Shown piece by piece: positions 1 to 9,492 of a DNA stretch of 64,000 bases. The DNA is from Sphingobium sp. TKS (GTDB lineage: Bacteria; Pseudomonadota; Alphaproteobacteria; Sphingomonadales; Sphingomonadaceae), in NCBI RefSeq assembly GCF_001563265.1, contig NZ_CP005084.1, positions 566,001 through 630,000 of the forward strand, given 5' to 3'. How positions within the stretch are numbered: position 1 is the first letter of the stretch; the number at the start of each line of letters is the position of its first letter. The translations under genes were made by a program, and so were the position numbers. The notes under the pieces were generated by a model. It worked only from the letters and a program-made list of their open reading frames with translations. It was not told where the DNA came from and did not search any database.

Positions 1-1
1 C

Positions 2-1303
2 CTGGGGATCATCCGCGTCGATACGATCGAGCAACTGCTCCAGACCGCAAATCTTATCGGACATACCGGAGTGCTCGGCGAAGGCGGCTTTGCCGCGGCG
101 TCCATGTCGGGCGGCGCGTGCGAGATGATCGCTGATCTGGGAGAAGCGCAGGGCGTGCCGTTCGCCGCGCTCGCCGCCGACACGACGCGCCAACTCGCGG
201 CCACCCTGCCCGCTTATGCGTCGACCCATAATCCGCTGGACGTGACCGGCGGGGTATTGGCCAACCTCCAGGCCTTCGAGGATGCTCTCGCCACCATCGG
301 CCAGGACCCTTCGGTCGCGCTTGTCGCCGCCTGCTTCGACCTGGCCCGGACGCCCGAGGGCGATGTGCTGGGACGCCCCGTCATCGCCCATCTGACCGCC
401 GGGATCGGCAGGTCCGGCGTTCCCGGCTTCCTGATGCCGCAAAGCTATTTGAGCGTCAGCGACTATGGGCGCGAAACGCTATCGGAGACCGGCATGCCAT
501 TGTCCGTGGCGGGCCTCGGCCATGCCATGGCGGCAGTGGGAGCAGCGTTCCGCTGGTCGGCCAAGGTGCGGGAGGGACTTGAACAGCGGGACGCAAACGC
601 CGCGACCGCGCGCCCCGCCTCGCGTCCCCGGACAGAACGCGAGACGCTCGACTATCTGGAGAGCCGCGGCGTGCCGGTCATACCGGCGCGGATCGCGAGG
701 TCTGCGGATGAGGCCGCGGAGTTTGCCGAACAACAGGACGGGCCAATCGTCCTCAAAATACACTCCCCGGATATCGCGCACAAAACCGAAGTCGGCGGAG
801 TTGCGCTCAACATTTCCGGATCAACGGCGGCGGCACGCGAATATGAAGCGATGGTCGCGCGCGTCGCCGGGCAAAAGCCCAAGGCAGCCATCGAAGGCGT
901 CATCCTGTCGCCGATGCGTCCCGCCGGTCTCGAACTGATCGTCGGCATCGCGAGGGATCCGGCCTGGGGTCCCGTGCTGGCGGTGGGGCTTGGCGGCGTG
1001 TGGGTTGAAATCCTCAAGGACGCCGATCTTGCCCTGCTGCCGGTGACGCCGGACCAGGTCGAACGGATGCTGGGCCGCCTGAAAGCCCGCAAGCTCCTCG
1101 ATGGCTATCGAGGGCAGCCGGCCGTGGATCGGAAGAAACTGGCGCAGGTCATCGCTGCGATCGGCGATGCTGCGCTGGCTCTGGGGCCGGAGCTGGTATC
1201 GCTGGAAATCAATCCGCTCAGGGTCACCGGAAGCGATGTCGAATGCCTCGATGCGCTGGCGATCTGGGCCGATCAGCCGGAGGATCGGCAGAAGGCGGGA
1301 TAA
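2..1303 (+). CDS. Acyl-CoA synthetase (ADP-forming), C-terminal part
   Basis: This frame is open from the window edge, so the N-terminal CoA-binding domain lies outside. What remains looks like the CoA-ligase region (PF13607-like; LGEGGFAAASMSGGACEM near the start) followed by an ATP-grasp domain of the acetyl-CoA synthetase (NDP-forming) family. The ATP-grasp part shows VLKIHSPDIAHKTEVGGV in its N-lobe, GVILSPMRPAGLELIVG, and the closing metal/ATP motif EINPL near the end. Family members make an acyl-CoA from a free acid, ATP and CoA, releasing ADP and phosphate. The 3' end overlaps the convergent TetR gene by 31 bp. The acid used cannot be read from sequence; its place beside a catabolic block suggests a pathway acid. 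Confidence 0.85.
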   Translation: MGIIRVDTIEQLLQTANLIGHTGVLGEGGFAAASMSGGACEMIADLGEAQGVPFAALAADTTRQLAATLPAYASTHNPLDVTGGVLANLQAFEDALATIGQDPSVALVAACFDLARTPEGDVLGRPVIAHLTAGIGRSGVPGFLMPQSYLSVSDYGRETLSETGMPLSVAGLGHAMAAVGAAFRWSAKVREGLEQRDANAATARPASRPRTERETLDYLESRGVPVIPARIARSADEAAEFAEQQDGPIVLKIHSPDIAHKTEVGGVALNISGSTAAAREYEAMVARVAGQKPKAAIEGVILSPMRPAGLELIVGIARDPAWGPVLAVGLGGVWVEILKDADLALLPVTPDQVERMLGRLKARKLLDGYRGQPAVDRKKLAQVIAAIGDAALALGPELVSLEINPLRVTGSDVECLDALAIWADQPEDRQKAG

Positions 1304-1896
1304 AGGAAGTCGACGAGGGTGCGGGCAAAATCGTCGGGGTCGTCCCGTCCATGCGGAGCCGGTTCGCTGTAACGCGCAAGACCCGCATGACCCAGGGCGG
1401 CACCGGTGACCGTTTCCATGATGAGGCGGGTCGGCGCATCGGCCGGAATCTCGCCCCGCTGCTTGGCGGATTCGACGAGACGCTCGACCACGGCCACCCG
1501 TTCGGCAATCAGCCCGCGGCATAACTGCGCTATCCCCGCAGGGATGTCGGGATCAGACTGGACGCGGCTGATGGACCAGCCGATGTCCGCCGACAATTCG
1601 CTCAGCACGGCCCTTACCAGCGCTTGCAGCTCCTCGCGAAAGCTGCCGGTGGGCACCACCGGCCAAGGCGTGAAAAAGGCGAGCAGAGCGTCGCGCAGCA
1701 GCGCCTCCCTATCGCTCCAGCGCAGATAGATGGAGGCTTTTCCGACGCGCGCCCGCCGCGCCACCTCTTCGATGACGAAATCCTGCCAGCCGGCGCGGAC
1801 GAACAGTTCGATCGCCGCTGTCAGGATGCGCCGATCGACGTCCTTGTTCCGCGGCCGGCCCATCCTGCGGCTGATTTTGCGCGAAGCGGTCGCCAT
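1273..1896 (-). CDS. TetR/AcrR family transcriptional regulator
   Basis: This 207-residue protein has a typical TetR N-terminus: GRPRNKDVDRRILTAAIELF, then a helix-turn-helix (VIEEVARRARVGKASIYLRW) at about residues 40-60. The C-terminal half is a variable ligand-binding domain. It starts with ATG; MGRPRNKD at residue 12 is a possible later start. It converges on the acyl-CoA synthetase and overlaps its end. TetR proteins usually repress and are released by a ligand, often an acyl-CoA or pathway intermediate. It lies at the left end of the block whose promoters share a palindrome, so it is one of two local candidates for the regulator (inference). Its own upstream region lacks a clear copy of the palindrome. 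Confidence 0.9.
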   Translation of the reverse strand: MATASRKISRRMGRPRNKDVDRRILTAAIELFVRAGWQDFVIEEVARRARVGKASIYLRWSDREALLRDALLAFFTPWPVVPTGSFREELQALVRAVLSELSADIGWSISRVQSDPDIPAGIAQLCRGLIAERVAVVERLVESAKQRGEIPADAPTRLIMETVTGAALGHAGLARYSEPAPHGRDDPDDFARTLVDFLYPAFCRSSG

Positions 1897-1941
1897 CGGT
1901 TGCGACCTATAGCCGGGCGCGACCGATGGCGAAAGTCCCGA

Positions 1942-2904
1942 TCAAGGATGCAGCAGCCGGTCCAGCCATGCTTCCCGCGCCACCAGACATGCCTGCGCCT
2001 GTCGGGACTGCGGCGCGATATCGTAGAATCCGTGAAAGGCCCCGCTCCAGACATGCAACTCGCAATCGCCGCCCGCTGCCCAGATGGCGGAGGCATAGGC
2101 GACATCCTCGTCGCGAAACACCTCGGCCGCGCCCACATCGATGAAGGTCGGCGGCAGGCCGCTGAGGTCCGTGGCGCGCGCGGGCGCGGAATAGGGCGAT
2201 ACGTCGGCGGCCCCGCAGCGTTCGCCCAGGATCATCTTCCAGGCGGTGTTATTGCTCGTCCGATCCCAGACGCCGACCCCTTCATATTGGCGGGAAGAGG
2301 CGGTGCAGTCGCGATCGTCGATCATCGGGCACTGCAACAGTTGCCCCAAGAGCGGCGGTCCGCCCCGATCCCGCGCGAGCAGCGTTGCGCCTGCGGAGAG
2401 GCCCCCGCCCCCGCTTCCTCCGAAGATGAGGAGCCGATCGGGGTCAAAGCCCAGCATGGCCGCGTTGGCAGCCATCCACTGAAGCCCGGCATAGCAATCC
2501 TCCACGGGGACCGGCGCGGGAAATTCCGGCGCCAGCCGATATTCCACGCTCACGCACACCGCGTCATATTTGATCGCCCAGTCGACCAGCGCGCGGGCGC
2601 CGGCAAAACGGTTCGCCATCACCATGCCGCCGCCGTGGACGTGATAAATGCCCGGACCCGCAGTCTTGTGATCCGCGCGCGAAATGACCGACACGATGAT
2701 CTCCGCTCCGTCGAAACCGGGAATGACATGGTCGACGCAGTCGACCGGTGCATCCCCGATCAGGTCTTCGCGCGTCACACTGCTGAGCTGCCGGAACCTG
2801 GGGAGGTCGGCCTCCTGCATGTTGACCGGAACATAGCCTTCCAAGGCCGGCAAGATGCCCGCGAGTTCGACGGCGAAAGGGGGCCGTTTGCTTTTTTCGG
2901 TCAT
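1942..2904 (-). CDS. Alpha/beta hydrolase, hormone-sensitive-lipase-like (GDXG type)
   Basis: This 320-residue serine hydrolase likely cleaves carboxylic esters. It has the oxyanion-hole motif HGGG at residues 90-93, the nucleophile Ser164 in GGSGGG (the family usually has GDSAG), the acid region FIDVGAAEVFRDE near residue 260 and the final His in HGF near residue 298. The frame is open back to 3180, but the true start is taken at 2904 (MTEKSKRPPF). An SD-like GGGAGAGAAAG lies just upstream, and the longer version would run through an operator-like palindrome and carry a non-family N-terminus. It is divergent from the TonB receptor at 3382. It may de-esterify imported substrate (inference). 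Confidence 0.85.
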   Translation of the reverse strand: MTEKSKRPPFAVELAGILPALEGYVPVNMQEADLPRFRQLSSVTREDLIGDAPVDCVDHVIPGFDGAEIIVSVISRADHKTAGPGIYHVHGGGMVMANRFAGARALVDWAIKYDAVCVSVEYRLAPEFPAPVPVEDCYAGLQWMAANAAMLGFDPDRLLIFGGSGGGGLSAGATLLARDRGGPPLLGQLLQCPMIDDRDCTASSRQYEGVGVWDRTSNNTAWKMILGERCGAADVSPYSAPARATDLSGLPPTFIDVGAAEVFRDEDVAYASAIWAAGGDCELHVWSGAFHGFYDIAPQSRQAQACLVAREAWLDRLLHP

Positions 2905-3381
2905 GACCTGGTCTTTCTCTCCCATTGATCCCCGGGCCGGCGGCGCTGCGGGGGGCCGGTGGCCCAACATGCCCCGGAAACATGCTTCACATATACTGAA
3001 CGATTTTTCGTGTAAAGTTGGATAGCCCTCGCTACATCGAGTCGGACAGGATACCCCCAACGCCTCAAATTGAGGCACCACGCGCAAAAAATGGGAGCGC
3101 TTGAACGCCATCCTATGCGGGTTTGTAGAGGTTGTATCCATCGCCAAAATGAGATATCTCTTTAAAAAGAACAATCTCAATAGAGCTGGGCAGGAGGGTG
3201 GCGGAGTTGAGCTGGAAGGCAGCCACGGCCGGATCGGCGTGGGCCTACCGGGCGATGCGGTCCGCCCCCTCTAACATCAGTCGAAAGAGGCGGAATGCCT
3301 GCGCAAAGCGGCACGGAGGGGTTCGCGCCACGATGATCTCGCATTCGAACGGATAACAACAGTCAACTCTGGGAGGGGTTT
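2905..3381. other. Divergent intergenic region, esterase / TonB receptor
   Basis: This 477-bp gap carries the promoters of both neighbours. The stretch around 3140-3180 is AT-rich and contains the palindrome listed separately. A second, inverted arrangement CTC-AATA-GAG is at 3176-3185 and may be chance. A strong SD (GGGAGGGG) precedes the receptor start. I see no convincing gene here; the open frames are weak and unlike proteins. Confidence 0.6.
3148..3163. promoter_or_regulatory. Operator-like palindrome GAG-ATAT-CTC
   Basis: Perfect 10-bp palindrome GAGATATCTC at 3151-3160 in an AT-rich context. It matches the RAG-N4-CTC pattern found in most promoter regions of the left block. It is the only clear copy between the divergent esterase and TonB receptor genes. 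The binding protein is unknown; a TetR dimer is my guess. Confidence 0.55.
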
Positions 3382-5748
3382 ATGGGTTTCGATAGGATGA
3401 TGCGCGGCCATAGCGTTCGGAGCTTGGCCACGCTCGGCGCTTCCTGCCTTTCGTTCGCGGCAGCGACGGCCATCGCGCAGGACCAGGCTCCGCCCTCCAA
3501 GGCGGCGGGAGCGGCCAATATCGGTCAGGACATCGTGGTTACGGCCCGGCGACGCGAAGAGAGCCTCCAGTCGGTTCCCCTGTCGGTAACGGCTGCAACA
3601 CCCACAATCCTGAAAGAACAGAGGATCATCTCGGCGCAGGATATCCAGAACCTTGCGCCCAGCCTCTCGCTGACATCCCGCAGCGGGCAGCAGCAAAGCG
3701 GGCAGTTCAACGTTCGGGGACAAGGTCAGACTTTCGGCGGCGCGCTTCCCAGCGTGATCGCCTATTTCGCGGACGTTCCACTGGAATCTCAGGGCGGCGC
3801 CGCCTTTGCCCTCTACGATATCGACTCGGTTCAGGTTCTGCGAGGACCGCAAGGCACCCTGTTCGGCCGGAATACCAACGGCGGCGCCGTGCTCCTCACG
3901 CCAACGGCTCCCGGCGACGATTTCGGCGGCTATCTCAACGCATCCTATGGCAATCTGGATGCGATCGACCTGCGCGGCGCCGTCAACCTGCCCGTTTCGG
4001 AAACGCTCCGGCTGCGCGTTTCCGGCAACATGATCCGCCGCGACGGCTATGTAAAGAATCTGTCGGGGCGCGATTTCAACGACCAGCATCAGGACAGTTG
4101 GCGCGTCTTTCTGCGCTTTGAGCCAAGCGACGATTTTCGCAATGACCTGGTCTATACCGGGCTGGATGCTGACGAGGGGGGATCGGCGTTCATCCTCTCC
4201 ATCATCCGGCCGGGCAAGATCACGTCTACCTATGATGGCGGCCGCCTGTTGACGGCTCTTGCCCAGCAGCAGCAATGGGGTCCGCGCCGCGTGAGCAACA
4301 CGCAGGAAGGACTAGGCGCTTCACGCACCATCCACCTGATCGCCGACACCGCAAGGCTCGAACTGGGCAATGTGACATTAAAGAATATCGCCGCGTTCGA
4401 ACGGGTGAAGGTCAATTTCGGCTCGGATACGGACGGCACTGACGTTCGCTATGCCCAGAATGGCAGCCTGCCAACGGTCTTTTCCATCGGCTCCGGGGTC
4501 AAGATGTACCCGGACATGAACCTGCGGCAGTTCACTGAGGAATTCCAGGTCAGCGGCACAGTGTTCGACAATCGCTTGGAATATATCGCGGGCGCTTTCT
4601 ATCTGGATGCGGAATCGCCTGGCGGGCTCCACACGTTCCGTGCAGGCCGCGTTGGCAATACGGGGTCGTCGCCGACCACCACCTCTTCCAACTTCGTGAC
4701 CTTCCAGTTCCGGGACCGGAGCAAGGCCGTCTTCACGCAGGCCACCTACCATGCGGGTGCCGCCCGGCAATTCTCGATCACGGCAGGCCTGCGCTATAGC
4801 TGGGATATACGCAAATCGAGCTTCGGCCGTCTGGCCGCCAATGGACCCATCAACAGGCCGCTGCCCTTGTCGGGCTACACCTGCTCTCTGCCCGGCATAG
4901 GCAACAGCCCTTCGACGCCCGCATCGCAATGTTATCGCATCCTCACCGGAAAATATGAGGATGTCGGCTATAGCTTCAGCCTGGACTGGAAGGCCGTCGA
5001 CGGCCTGCTTCTCTACGCGACCACGCGCCGCGGCTTCAAGGACGGCGGCTTCAACACGATCATCGCCTCGGCCAACGATCCTGAATATCAGCCGGAAGTG
5101 GTCACCGACTATGAGATCGGGGCGAAGTGGACCTATGATCTTGGCCCCGTGCTCGGCCGCTTGAACGTCGACGCCTTCACCAGCAAATATGAGGATATCC
5201 AGCGGCAGATCACCGGCGGCCTGCCCACCACCGCGGTGATCCTCAATGTCGGCAATGGCAGGATCAAGGGCATTGAGGCGGAAGGCCTGATCCAGATCAG
5301 CGAATTCTCGCTATCAGCATTCTACGCCTATCTCAAGGCAACCTATGACGGTGGCTTCATCGACGCGGGCGTCGACGTTTCCGCCAGCAAGTTCATCGGC
5401 GTTCCAAGCCACAGCGGCGGCTTCACCGCCCGCTGGGCCCATGATCTGAGCGATCGCGGCGATGCCCTGATCGCCTCCGCGACGGTTTATGCCACGAGCC
5501 GGATCGCGCTCGATTCCGACACCGTCCTCAACCATGAAGGCTTTGCTCCGGGCTATGCCACGCTCGGCGCCCGCCTCGAATGGCGCAGGGTTGGCGGCAA
5601 GGATTTCGACCTCGCCCTGTGGAGCAAGAATCTCACCGACAAGTTGTACGCCGTCGGGGGTGTGCCGCAGGGCAGTTCGTCCGGCATGACCACCTTCCTC
5701 TATGGCGAACCCCGAACCTATGGGGTCCAGATGACGACCCGGTTCTGA
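3382..5748 (+). CDS. TonB-dependent outer-membrane receptor
   Basis: This 788-residue receptor has a signal peptide (cleavage after ATAIAQ near residue 33), then a plug domain beginning DIVVTARRREESLQSVPLSVTA. The plug contains VQVLRGPQGTLFGRNTNGGAV, and a long beta-barrel ends in the expected terminal Phe (VQMTTRF). Such receptors bring large or scarce molecules through the outer membrane using TonB energy. In sphingomonads this subfamily is abundant near aromatic, terpenoid and steroid catabolic genes. GGGAGGGG sits 6 bp before the ATG. An MFS carrier follows after 23 bp, so the pair plausibly forms an outer-plus-inner-membrane import route. Substrate unknown. Confidence 0.93.
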   Translation: MGFDRMMRGHSVRSLATLGASCLSFAAATAIAQDQAPPSKAAGAANIGQDIVVTARRREESLQSVPLSVTAATPTILKEQRIISAQDIQNLAPSLSLTSRSGQQQSGQFNVRGQGQTFGGALPSVIAYFADVPLESQGGAAFALYDIDSVQVLRGPQGTLFGRNTNGGAVLLTPTAPGDDFGGYLNASYGNLDAIDLRGAVNLPVSETLRLRVSGNMIRRDGYVKNLSGRDFNDQHQDSWRVFLRFEPSDDFRNDLVYTGLDADEGGSAFILSIIRPGKITSTYDGGRLLTALAQQQQWGPRRVSNTQEGLGASRTIHLIADTARLELGNVTLKNIAAFERVKVNFGSDTDGTDVRYAQNGSLPTVFSIGSGVKMYPDMNLRQFTEEFQVSGTVFDNRLEYIAGAFYLDAESPGGLHTFRAGRVGNTGSSPTTTSSNFVTFQFRDRSKAVFTQATYHAGAARQFSITAGLRYSWDIRKSSFGRLAANGPINRPLPLSGYTCSLPGIGNSPSTPASQCYRILTGKYEDVGYSFSLDWKAVDGLLLYATTRRGFKDGGFNTIIASANDPEYQPEVVTDYEIGAKWTYDLGPVLGRLNVDAFTSKYEDIQRQITGGLPTTAVILNVGNGRIKGIEAEGLIQISEFSLSAFYAYLKATYDGGFIDAGVDVSASKFIGVPSHSGGFTARWAHDLSDRGDALIASATVYATSRIALDSDTVLNHEGFAPGYATLGARLEWRRVGGKDFDLALWSKNLTDKLYAVGGVPQGSSSGMTTFLYGEPRTYGVQMTTRF

Positions 5749-5771
5749 CGTGGGCAGCAAAAGGAACGAGA

Positions 5772-7253
5772 ATGTCGGCGGATCGGCCTGACGGCTCATC
5801 AACGGAATATCAGGGGCTTGCCCGCTCGGCGCTGATCGTCATTCCCTTGGCCATCGCCGATCTGGTGGCCAGCTTCGAGACGACGATGATCCACTCGGCT
5901 TTCAAATCGGTGCTGGAGGATTTCGGCGATCCGATATCGAGCGGCTGGCTCGTGACCGCCTATATGCTGGTGGCGGCCGGAACAGCCGCGATCGTAGGCC
6001 GGCTGGGCGACCTGCTCGGCCGCAAGCGCGTGCTTCTGGCCACGATCGTGGTCGCCGTCACCGGCTCGCTGATCAGCGCGCTGGCCCCGACGCTGGCCGG
6101 TGTCATCGCCGGCCGTGCGGTGCAGGGCGTAGCTGTGGCGATCCTGCCGCTCTGCTTCGGCCTGCTCAGGGAACATCTGCCCGCGCGCCAAATCCCCTTC
6201 TGCATCGGCCTCATCACCGCAATCAGCGCCGTTGGAACTTCGGCGGGACTGGTTGGGGGCGGCGTCGCGGTGGACCATTTCGGCTGGCGTTCCGTCTTTT
6301 GGGTCAGCGCGGCTATCGGCCTTTTGGCGGCCCTGCTTGTTCAACTGCTTTTGCCGGCCTCTTCGCGCTTGACCGGGCGCATTCCCGTCGATCCCCTGGG
6401 CGCGCTGCTCTTCCCGCCTGCAGCCGGGCTGATCCTGCTCGGCCTGAGCAAGGGGGGAAGCTGGGGATGGTCAAGCCCCCATATCCTCGCGAGCCTTATC
6501 GGCGGTGCGATGCTGTTCGCCTGGTGGGTGCGCCATGAGTTACGCCGGGCCAAACCGCTGATCGATCTCAGACAACTGGACAACCGGGCGATCCTCATGG
6601 CCTATCTGGCGTTGATGTTCGCCGCCCTTGGCACCTTTCAGGTGGTTCCCTTTTTCACGCTGCTGTTCCAGCAGCCGACATGGACGGGCGTCGGTTTTGG
6701 CCTTTCAGCAACCGCCAGCGGCCTCCTGCAATTGCCATCGACCATCAGCGTTATCCTGGGCGCACCGGTCGCGGGCTGGCTGTGCGGCAGATATGGCGGC
6801 CGGACCGTCATCGCAGGCGGCGCGCTGCTCTGTACCGCCGCGTGGATCACCACGATCTTCCACATGTCCGAACTTATGTGGCTGGTTCCCGCATTGACCG
6901 CGGCGGCGCTCGGAACGGCCGTGCTCTATACCGGCATTCCCAATGTCGTCATTTCGCAGGTCGACGCCAGCCGCGTGAGCGAGGCCACCGGTCTGCTGAC
7001 GGTCGCACGCTCGCTCATGGGTGCGGCGGGCGCGCAATTCCTGGTCATGGGGTTGGCGAACTCCACGATCCGCGATCCCCTGAAAGGACGGGCGACCTTT
7101 CCCGTCGTGGAGGCCTATCAGATGACATCCGTCTTTCTGGCGCTGATGAGTGCGGCAGCGATCCTGGCCGCCGTGATGATTCCAGGAAACGCCAAGATTT
7201 CTCCGGCGGGGCGCCGCGATCGCAGTTCAGCAAACTTGCGCCCATCGGGATAA
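5772..7253 (+). CDS. MFS transporter, DHA2-like (about 14 membrane segments)
   Basis: This 493-residue integral membrane protein has a first helix ending in ETTMIHSAF, the signature GRLGDLLGRKRVLL in the loop between helices 2 and 3, and a later AGWLCGRYGGR. Its length and helix pattern fit the 14-segment drug:proton antiporter (DHA2/EmrB) group. It starts at ATG 5772 (MSADRPDG, AAGGAACGAG just upstream), because residues before this overlap the receptor gene in another frame. It is probably cotranscribed with the TonB receptor. It may export an intermediate or import substrate; the direction is not decidable from sequence. Confidence 0.88.
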   Translation: MSADRPDGSSTEYQGLARSALIVIPLAIADLVASFETTMIHSAFKSVLEDFGDPISSGWLVTAYMLVAAGTAAIVGRLGDLLGRKRVLLATIVVAVTGSLISALAPTLAGVIAGRAVQGVAVAILPLCFGLLREHLPARQIPFCIGLITAISAVGTSAGLVGGGVAVDHFGWRSVFWVSAAIGLLAALLVQLLLPASSRLTGRIPVDPLGALLFPPAAGLILLGLSKGGSWGWSSPHILASLIGGAMLFAWWVRHELRRAKPLIDLRQLDNRAILMAYLALMFAALGTFQVVPFFTLLFQQPTWTGVGFGLSATASGLLQLPSTISVILGAPVAGWLCGRYGGRTVIAGGALLCTAAWITTIFHMSELMWLVPALTAAALGTAVLYTGIPNVVISQVDASRVSEATGLLTVARSLMGAAGAQFLVMGLANSTIRDPLKGRATFPVVEAYQMTSVFLALMSAAAILAAVMIPGNAKISPAGRRDRSSANLRPSG

Positions 7254-7267
7254 TCAGTTATCTGAAT
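7252..7267. promoter_or_regulatory. Operator-like palindrome CAG-TTAT-CTG
   Basis: AATCAG-TTAT-CTGAATT lies directly after the MFS stop codon. It is a variant of the shared palindrome, closest to the copy before the leader ORF at 36.9 kb. It stands upstream of the monooxygenase-domain and GMC genes and could control them separately from the receptor/MFS pair. Weaker than the best copies. Confidence 0.4.
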
Positions 7268-7438
7268 TGACGCTCGCTTCGCGCGAGCAAAATGCTGACG
7301 GCCAGGCAGCGTCGGAGTGACCAGCCCCTTGGGTCGTCTGACGCAATATGGCAGCGCTTCGGCGTGGCAACTGTTCGGGTCCACGGGGCCACCGCGGTTC
7401 AACGAACCGCAACGACAGATCATAAGGAGAGACAGAAC

Positions 7439-7789
7439 ATGCCCATAGTGATTTCCGCAACGATGGAACTAAATCCGGATCATGCCGAGACCATCCTCCT
7501 CTCACTCGCGCCAGTCGTCGAGGAAGTGCTCGCGGATCCCGATTGTCAGGCCTATACTTGGGCGCTCGATCCCTTCAGTCCAGGACGCGTACAGATATTC
7601 GAGCAATATACCGACACCGAGGCGCTCGCCCGACACTTCGCGATGCCCGGAGTGCGCGGATTGCGCAAGTTGCTGGAAGTCGCCGGCCCCATCAAGGTGG
7701 TAAGCACAAAATATCGGGTCGACCATTTCGAGCCGGTTCTGGATTCCACCGGAAAGCCGCGCCCGGACTTCTTCCAGGCACCTCAATAA
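7439..7789 (+). CDS. Antibiotic biosynthesis monooxygenase (ABM) domain protein
   Basis: This small 116-residue protein resembles the dimeric alpha/beta ABM ferredoxin-like fold (YgiN/LsrG type). Visible hallmarks are MPIVISATMELNPDHAE, the middle motif DCQAYTWALDPFSPGRVQIFEQY, and the acidic helix DTEALARHFAMPG. Members are cofactor-free monooxygenases, quinol reductases or isomerases. It starts at ATG 7439, 8 bp after AAGGAGAG; the frame is open further upstream but there is no better start. It is 58 bp before the GMC oxidoreductase and probably in its operon. The reaction is unknown. Confidence 0.82.
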   Translation: MPIVISATMELNPDHAETILLSLAPVVEEVLADPDCQAYTWALDPFSPGRVQIFEQYTDTEALARHFAMPGVRGLRKLLEVAGPIKVVSTKYRVDHFEPVLDSTGKPRPDFFQAPQ

Positions 7790-7847
7790 AGGCGCGCACC
7801 TACTGGGCGGTTGCCGAACATAAGAACAGCATTGGACGAGCGACGTT

Positions 7848-9470
7848 ATGATCGAAGCGGATTATGTCATTGTGGGCGGCGGCAGCGCCGGCAGCGTGCT
7901 GGCGGCCCGGCTGTCGGAAGATCCCGAGGTCAAGGTCGTTCTGATCGAAGCGGGCGGAGACGGCCGGGGCTTCTGGGTCAACATGCCGGCCGGGGTGATC
8001 AAGCTCGTCGGCAATCCCAAGACCGACTGGTGCTACACCGCCGAACCCGACCCATCGATCAACAACCGGCAGGTGATGTGGAATGCCGGCAAGATGCTGG
8101 GTGGCGGCAGCGCCTTGAACGGCATGGCCTATAACAGGGGCCTCCGCAGCGATTACGACGCCTGGGAGGCGGCTGGCTGCCCGGGCTGGTCGTTCAGCGA
8201 GATCTTCCCTTATTTTCTGAGGGGCGAGGACTGGCGGGGCGAGAAGGACTATCAATCGCACGGGCGCACCGGAAATTTCGCGATTTCGCCCATCCGCTCG
8301 CCAAGCCCGCTGGTACCGGCCTTCGTAACCGCGTGCGAGAATCTCGGCATTCCCTATCGGGACGACTCATGCGGCGGCGACATCGGCGGGGTATGGAACG
8401 CGCTGACCTTCCAGCGAGACGGGCAAAGGTGCAGCGCCGCCAAAGGCTTTCTCGAGCCGGCCCGCAACCGTCCCAATCTCGAGATACTCACCCATATGCG
8501 GGCGAACAATATCCTGTTCGAAGGCCGGCGTGCGGTTGGCGTCAACGTTCGCCGGAAAGACGGGACCATGCAGGACGTGCGAGCCCGCAGGGAGGTCCTG
8601 ATCAGCGCGGGCGCCACGCAATCCCCGGCCCTGCTGATGCGGTCGGGCATCGGGCCCGCCGCCCATCTTCGCGACCATGGCATAGAACTGGTCGCCGAAA
8701 GCCGCAATGTGGGCGAGAACTTGCTTGAGCATCCCTATATAAGGCTGCGCTGGCTGGTCAGCGAACCCACCTTCAACTCCCAGATGCAGACGCTGCCCCA
8801 AAAAGCGGGCCAGATGTACCGTTACCTGTTCCGGCGCGACGGTATACTAACCTCGCCCATGATCCAGGCGATCGCGGGCGTGAAGACTCTGCCCGAACTC
8901 GCGCAGCCCGACGTGCAGGTGAACTTCATCTCGTTCGTCTTCGATACGACAAAGCCGCCCATGGGCAAGGCTGCAATCGTCTATCCGCTCCACGAACGTC
9001 CCGCGATCGGCATGAGCGTGTCGGTCAACCGGGCCTACAGCCGCGGTCAGATCTTGCTGCGCAGCGCTGATCCGGCCGATCATCCGGTCATCCATCCCAA
9101 TTTGCTGGGCGATCAGCGCGACGTCGACACATTGGTGCGCGCAGGCAAGTTGCTGGAACGGATCGCCGCGAGCCCGGGACTTGGCGAACTGGTGCAGGAA
9201 CGGCTCGACCCCGAACTGAAGAATGACGCCGACTGGGAACTCTATGTCCGCAACACTGCGGGCATCGGCTATCATGCCAGCGGCACCTGCCGCATGGGCA
9301 GCGATGCAGACGCCGTGGTCGATCCGCGGCTTCGCGTGCGCGGAGTCAGTGGCCTGCGGGTCGTCGATGCTTCGATCATGCCGGAACTGGTCAGCGGCAA
9401 CACCACCGGACCGACGGTGATGATAGGCGAACGCGCATCGGACTTCATCAAGGAGGACGCCGCCCGCTGA
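7848..9470 (+). CDS. GMC family FAD-dependent oxidoreductase (choline dehydrogenase-like)
   Basis: This 540-residue flavoprotein oxidises alcohols. The N-terminal dinucleotide-binding motif VGGGSAGSVLAARL is at residues 9-22, with the partner Glu in VVLIEAGG. The GMC signature is at GGGSALNGMAYNRG. The C-terminal catalytic pair is His in GYHASGTCRMG and Asn in ELVSGNTTGPT. Length and order match the choline dehydrogenase group, but sphingomonad members act on many alcohols (polyethylene glycol, terpenols), so substrate cannot be named. It follows the ABM gene on the same strand and ends 22 bp before a convergent SDR. Confidence 0.93.
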   Translation: MIEADYVIVGGGSAGSVLAARLSEDPEVKVVLIEAGGDGRGFWVNMPAGVIKLVGNPKTDWCYTAEPDPSINNRQVMWNAGKMLGGGSALNGMAYNRGLRSDYDAWEAAGCPGWSFSEIFPYFLRGEDWRGEKDYQSHGRTGNFAISPIRSPSPLVPAFVTACENLGIPYRDDSCGGDIGGVWNALTFQRDGQRCSAAKGFLEPARNRPNLEILTHMRANNILFEGRRAVGVNVRRKDGTMQDVRARREVLISAGATQSPALLMRSGIGPAAHLRDHGIELVAESRNVGENLLEHPYIRLRWLVSEPTFNSQMQTLPQKAGQMYRYLFRRDGILTSPMIQAIAGVKTLPELAQPDVQVNFISFVFDTTKPPMGKAAIVYPLHERPAIGMSVSVNRAYSRGQILLRSADPADHPVIHPNLLGDQRDVDTLVRAGKLLERIAASPGLGELVQERLDPELKNDADWELYVRNTAGIGYHASGTCRMGSDADAVVDPRLRVRGVSGLRVVDASIMPELVSGNTTGPTVMIGERASDFIKEDAAR

Positions 9471-9492
9471 TCGCGGACGGCGCCGCACCGCT

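Noticed and set aside
1624..2928. A 434-codon plus-strand frame over the TetR and esterase genes
   Set aside because: It overlaps two convincing minus-strand genes and their promoter; no family motifs.
2905..3180. N-terminal extension of the esterase to 3180
   Set aside because: It would place the operator-like palindrome inside the gene and add residues unlike the family; the start at 2904 has an SD.
3176..3185. CTC-AATA-GAG near the TonB receptor promoter
   Set aside because: The arms are in the opposite order to the shared palindrome (CTC first), so I do not count it as a copy.
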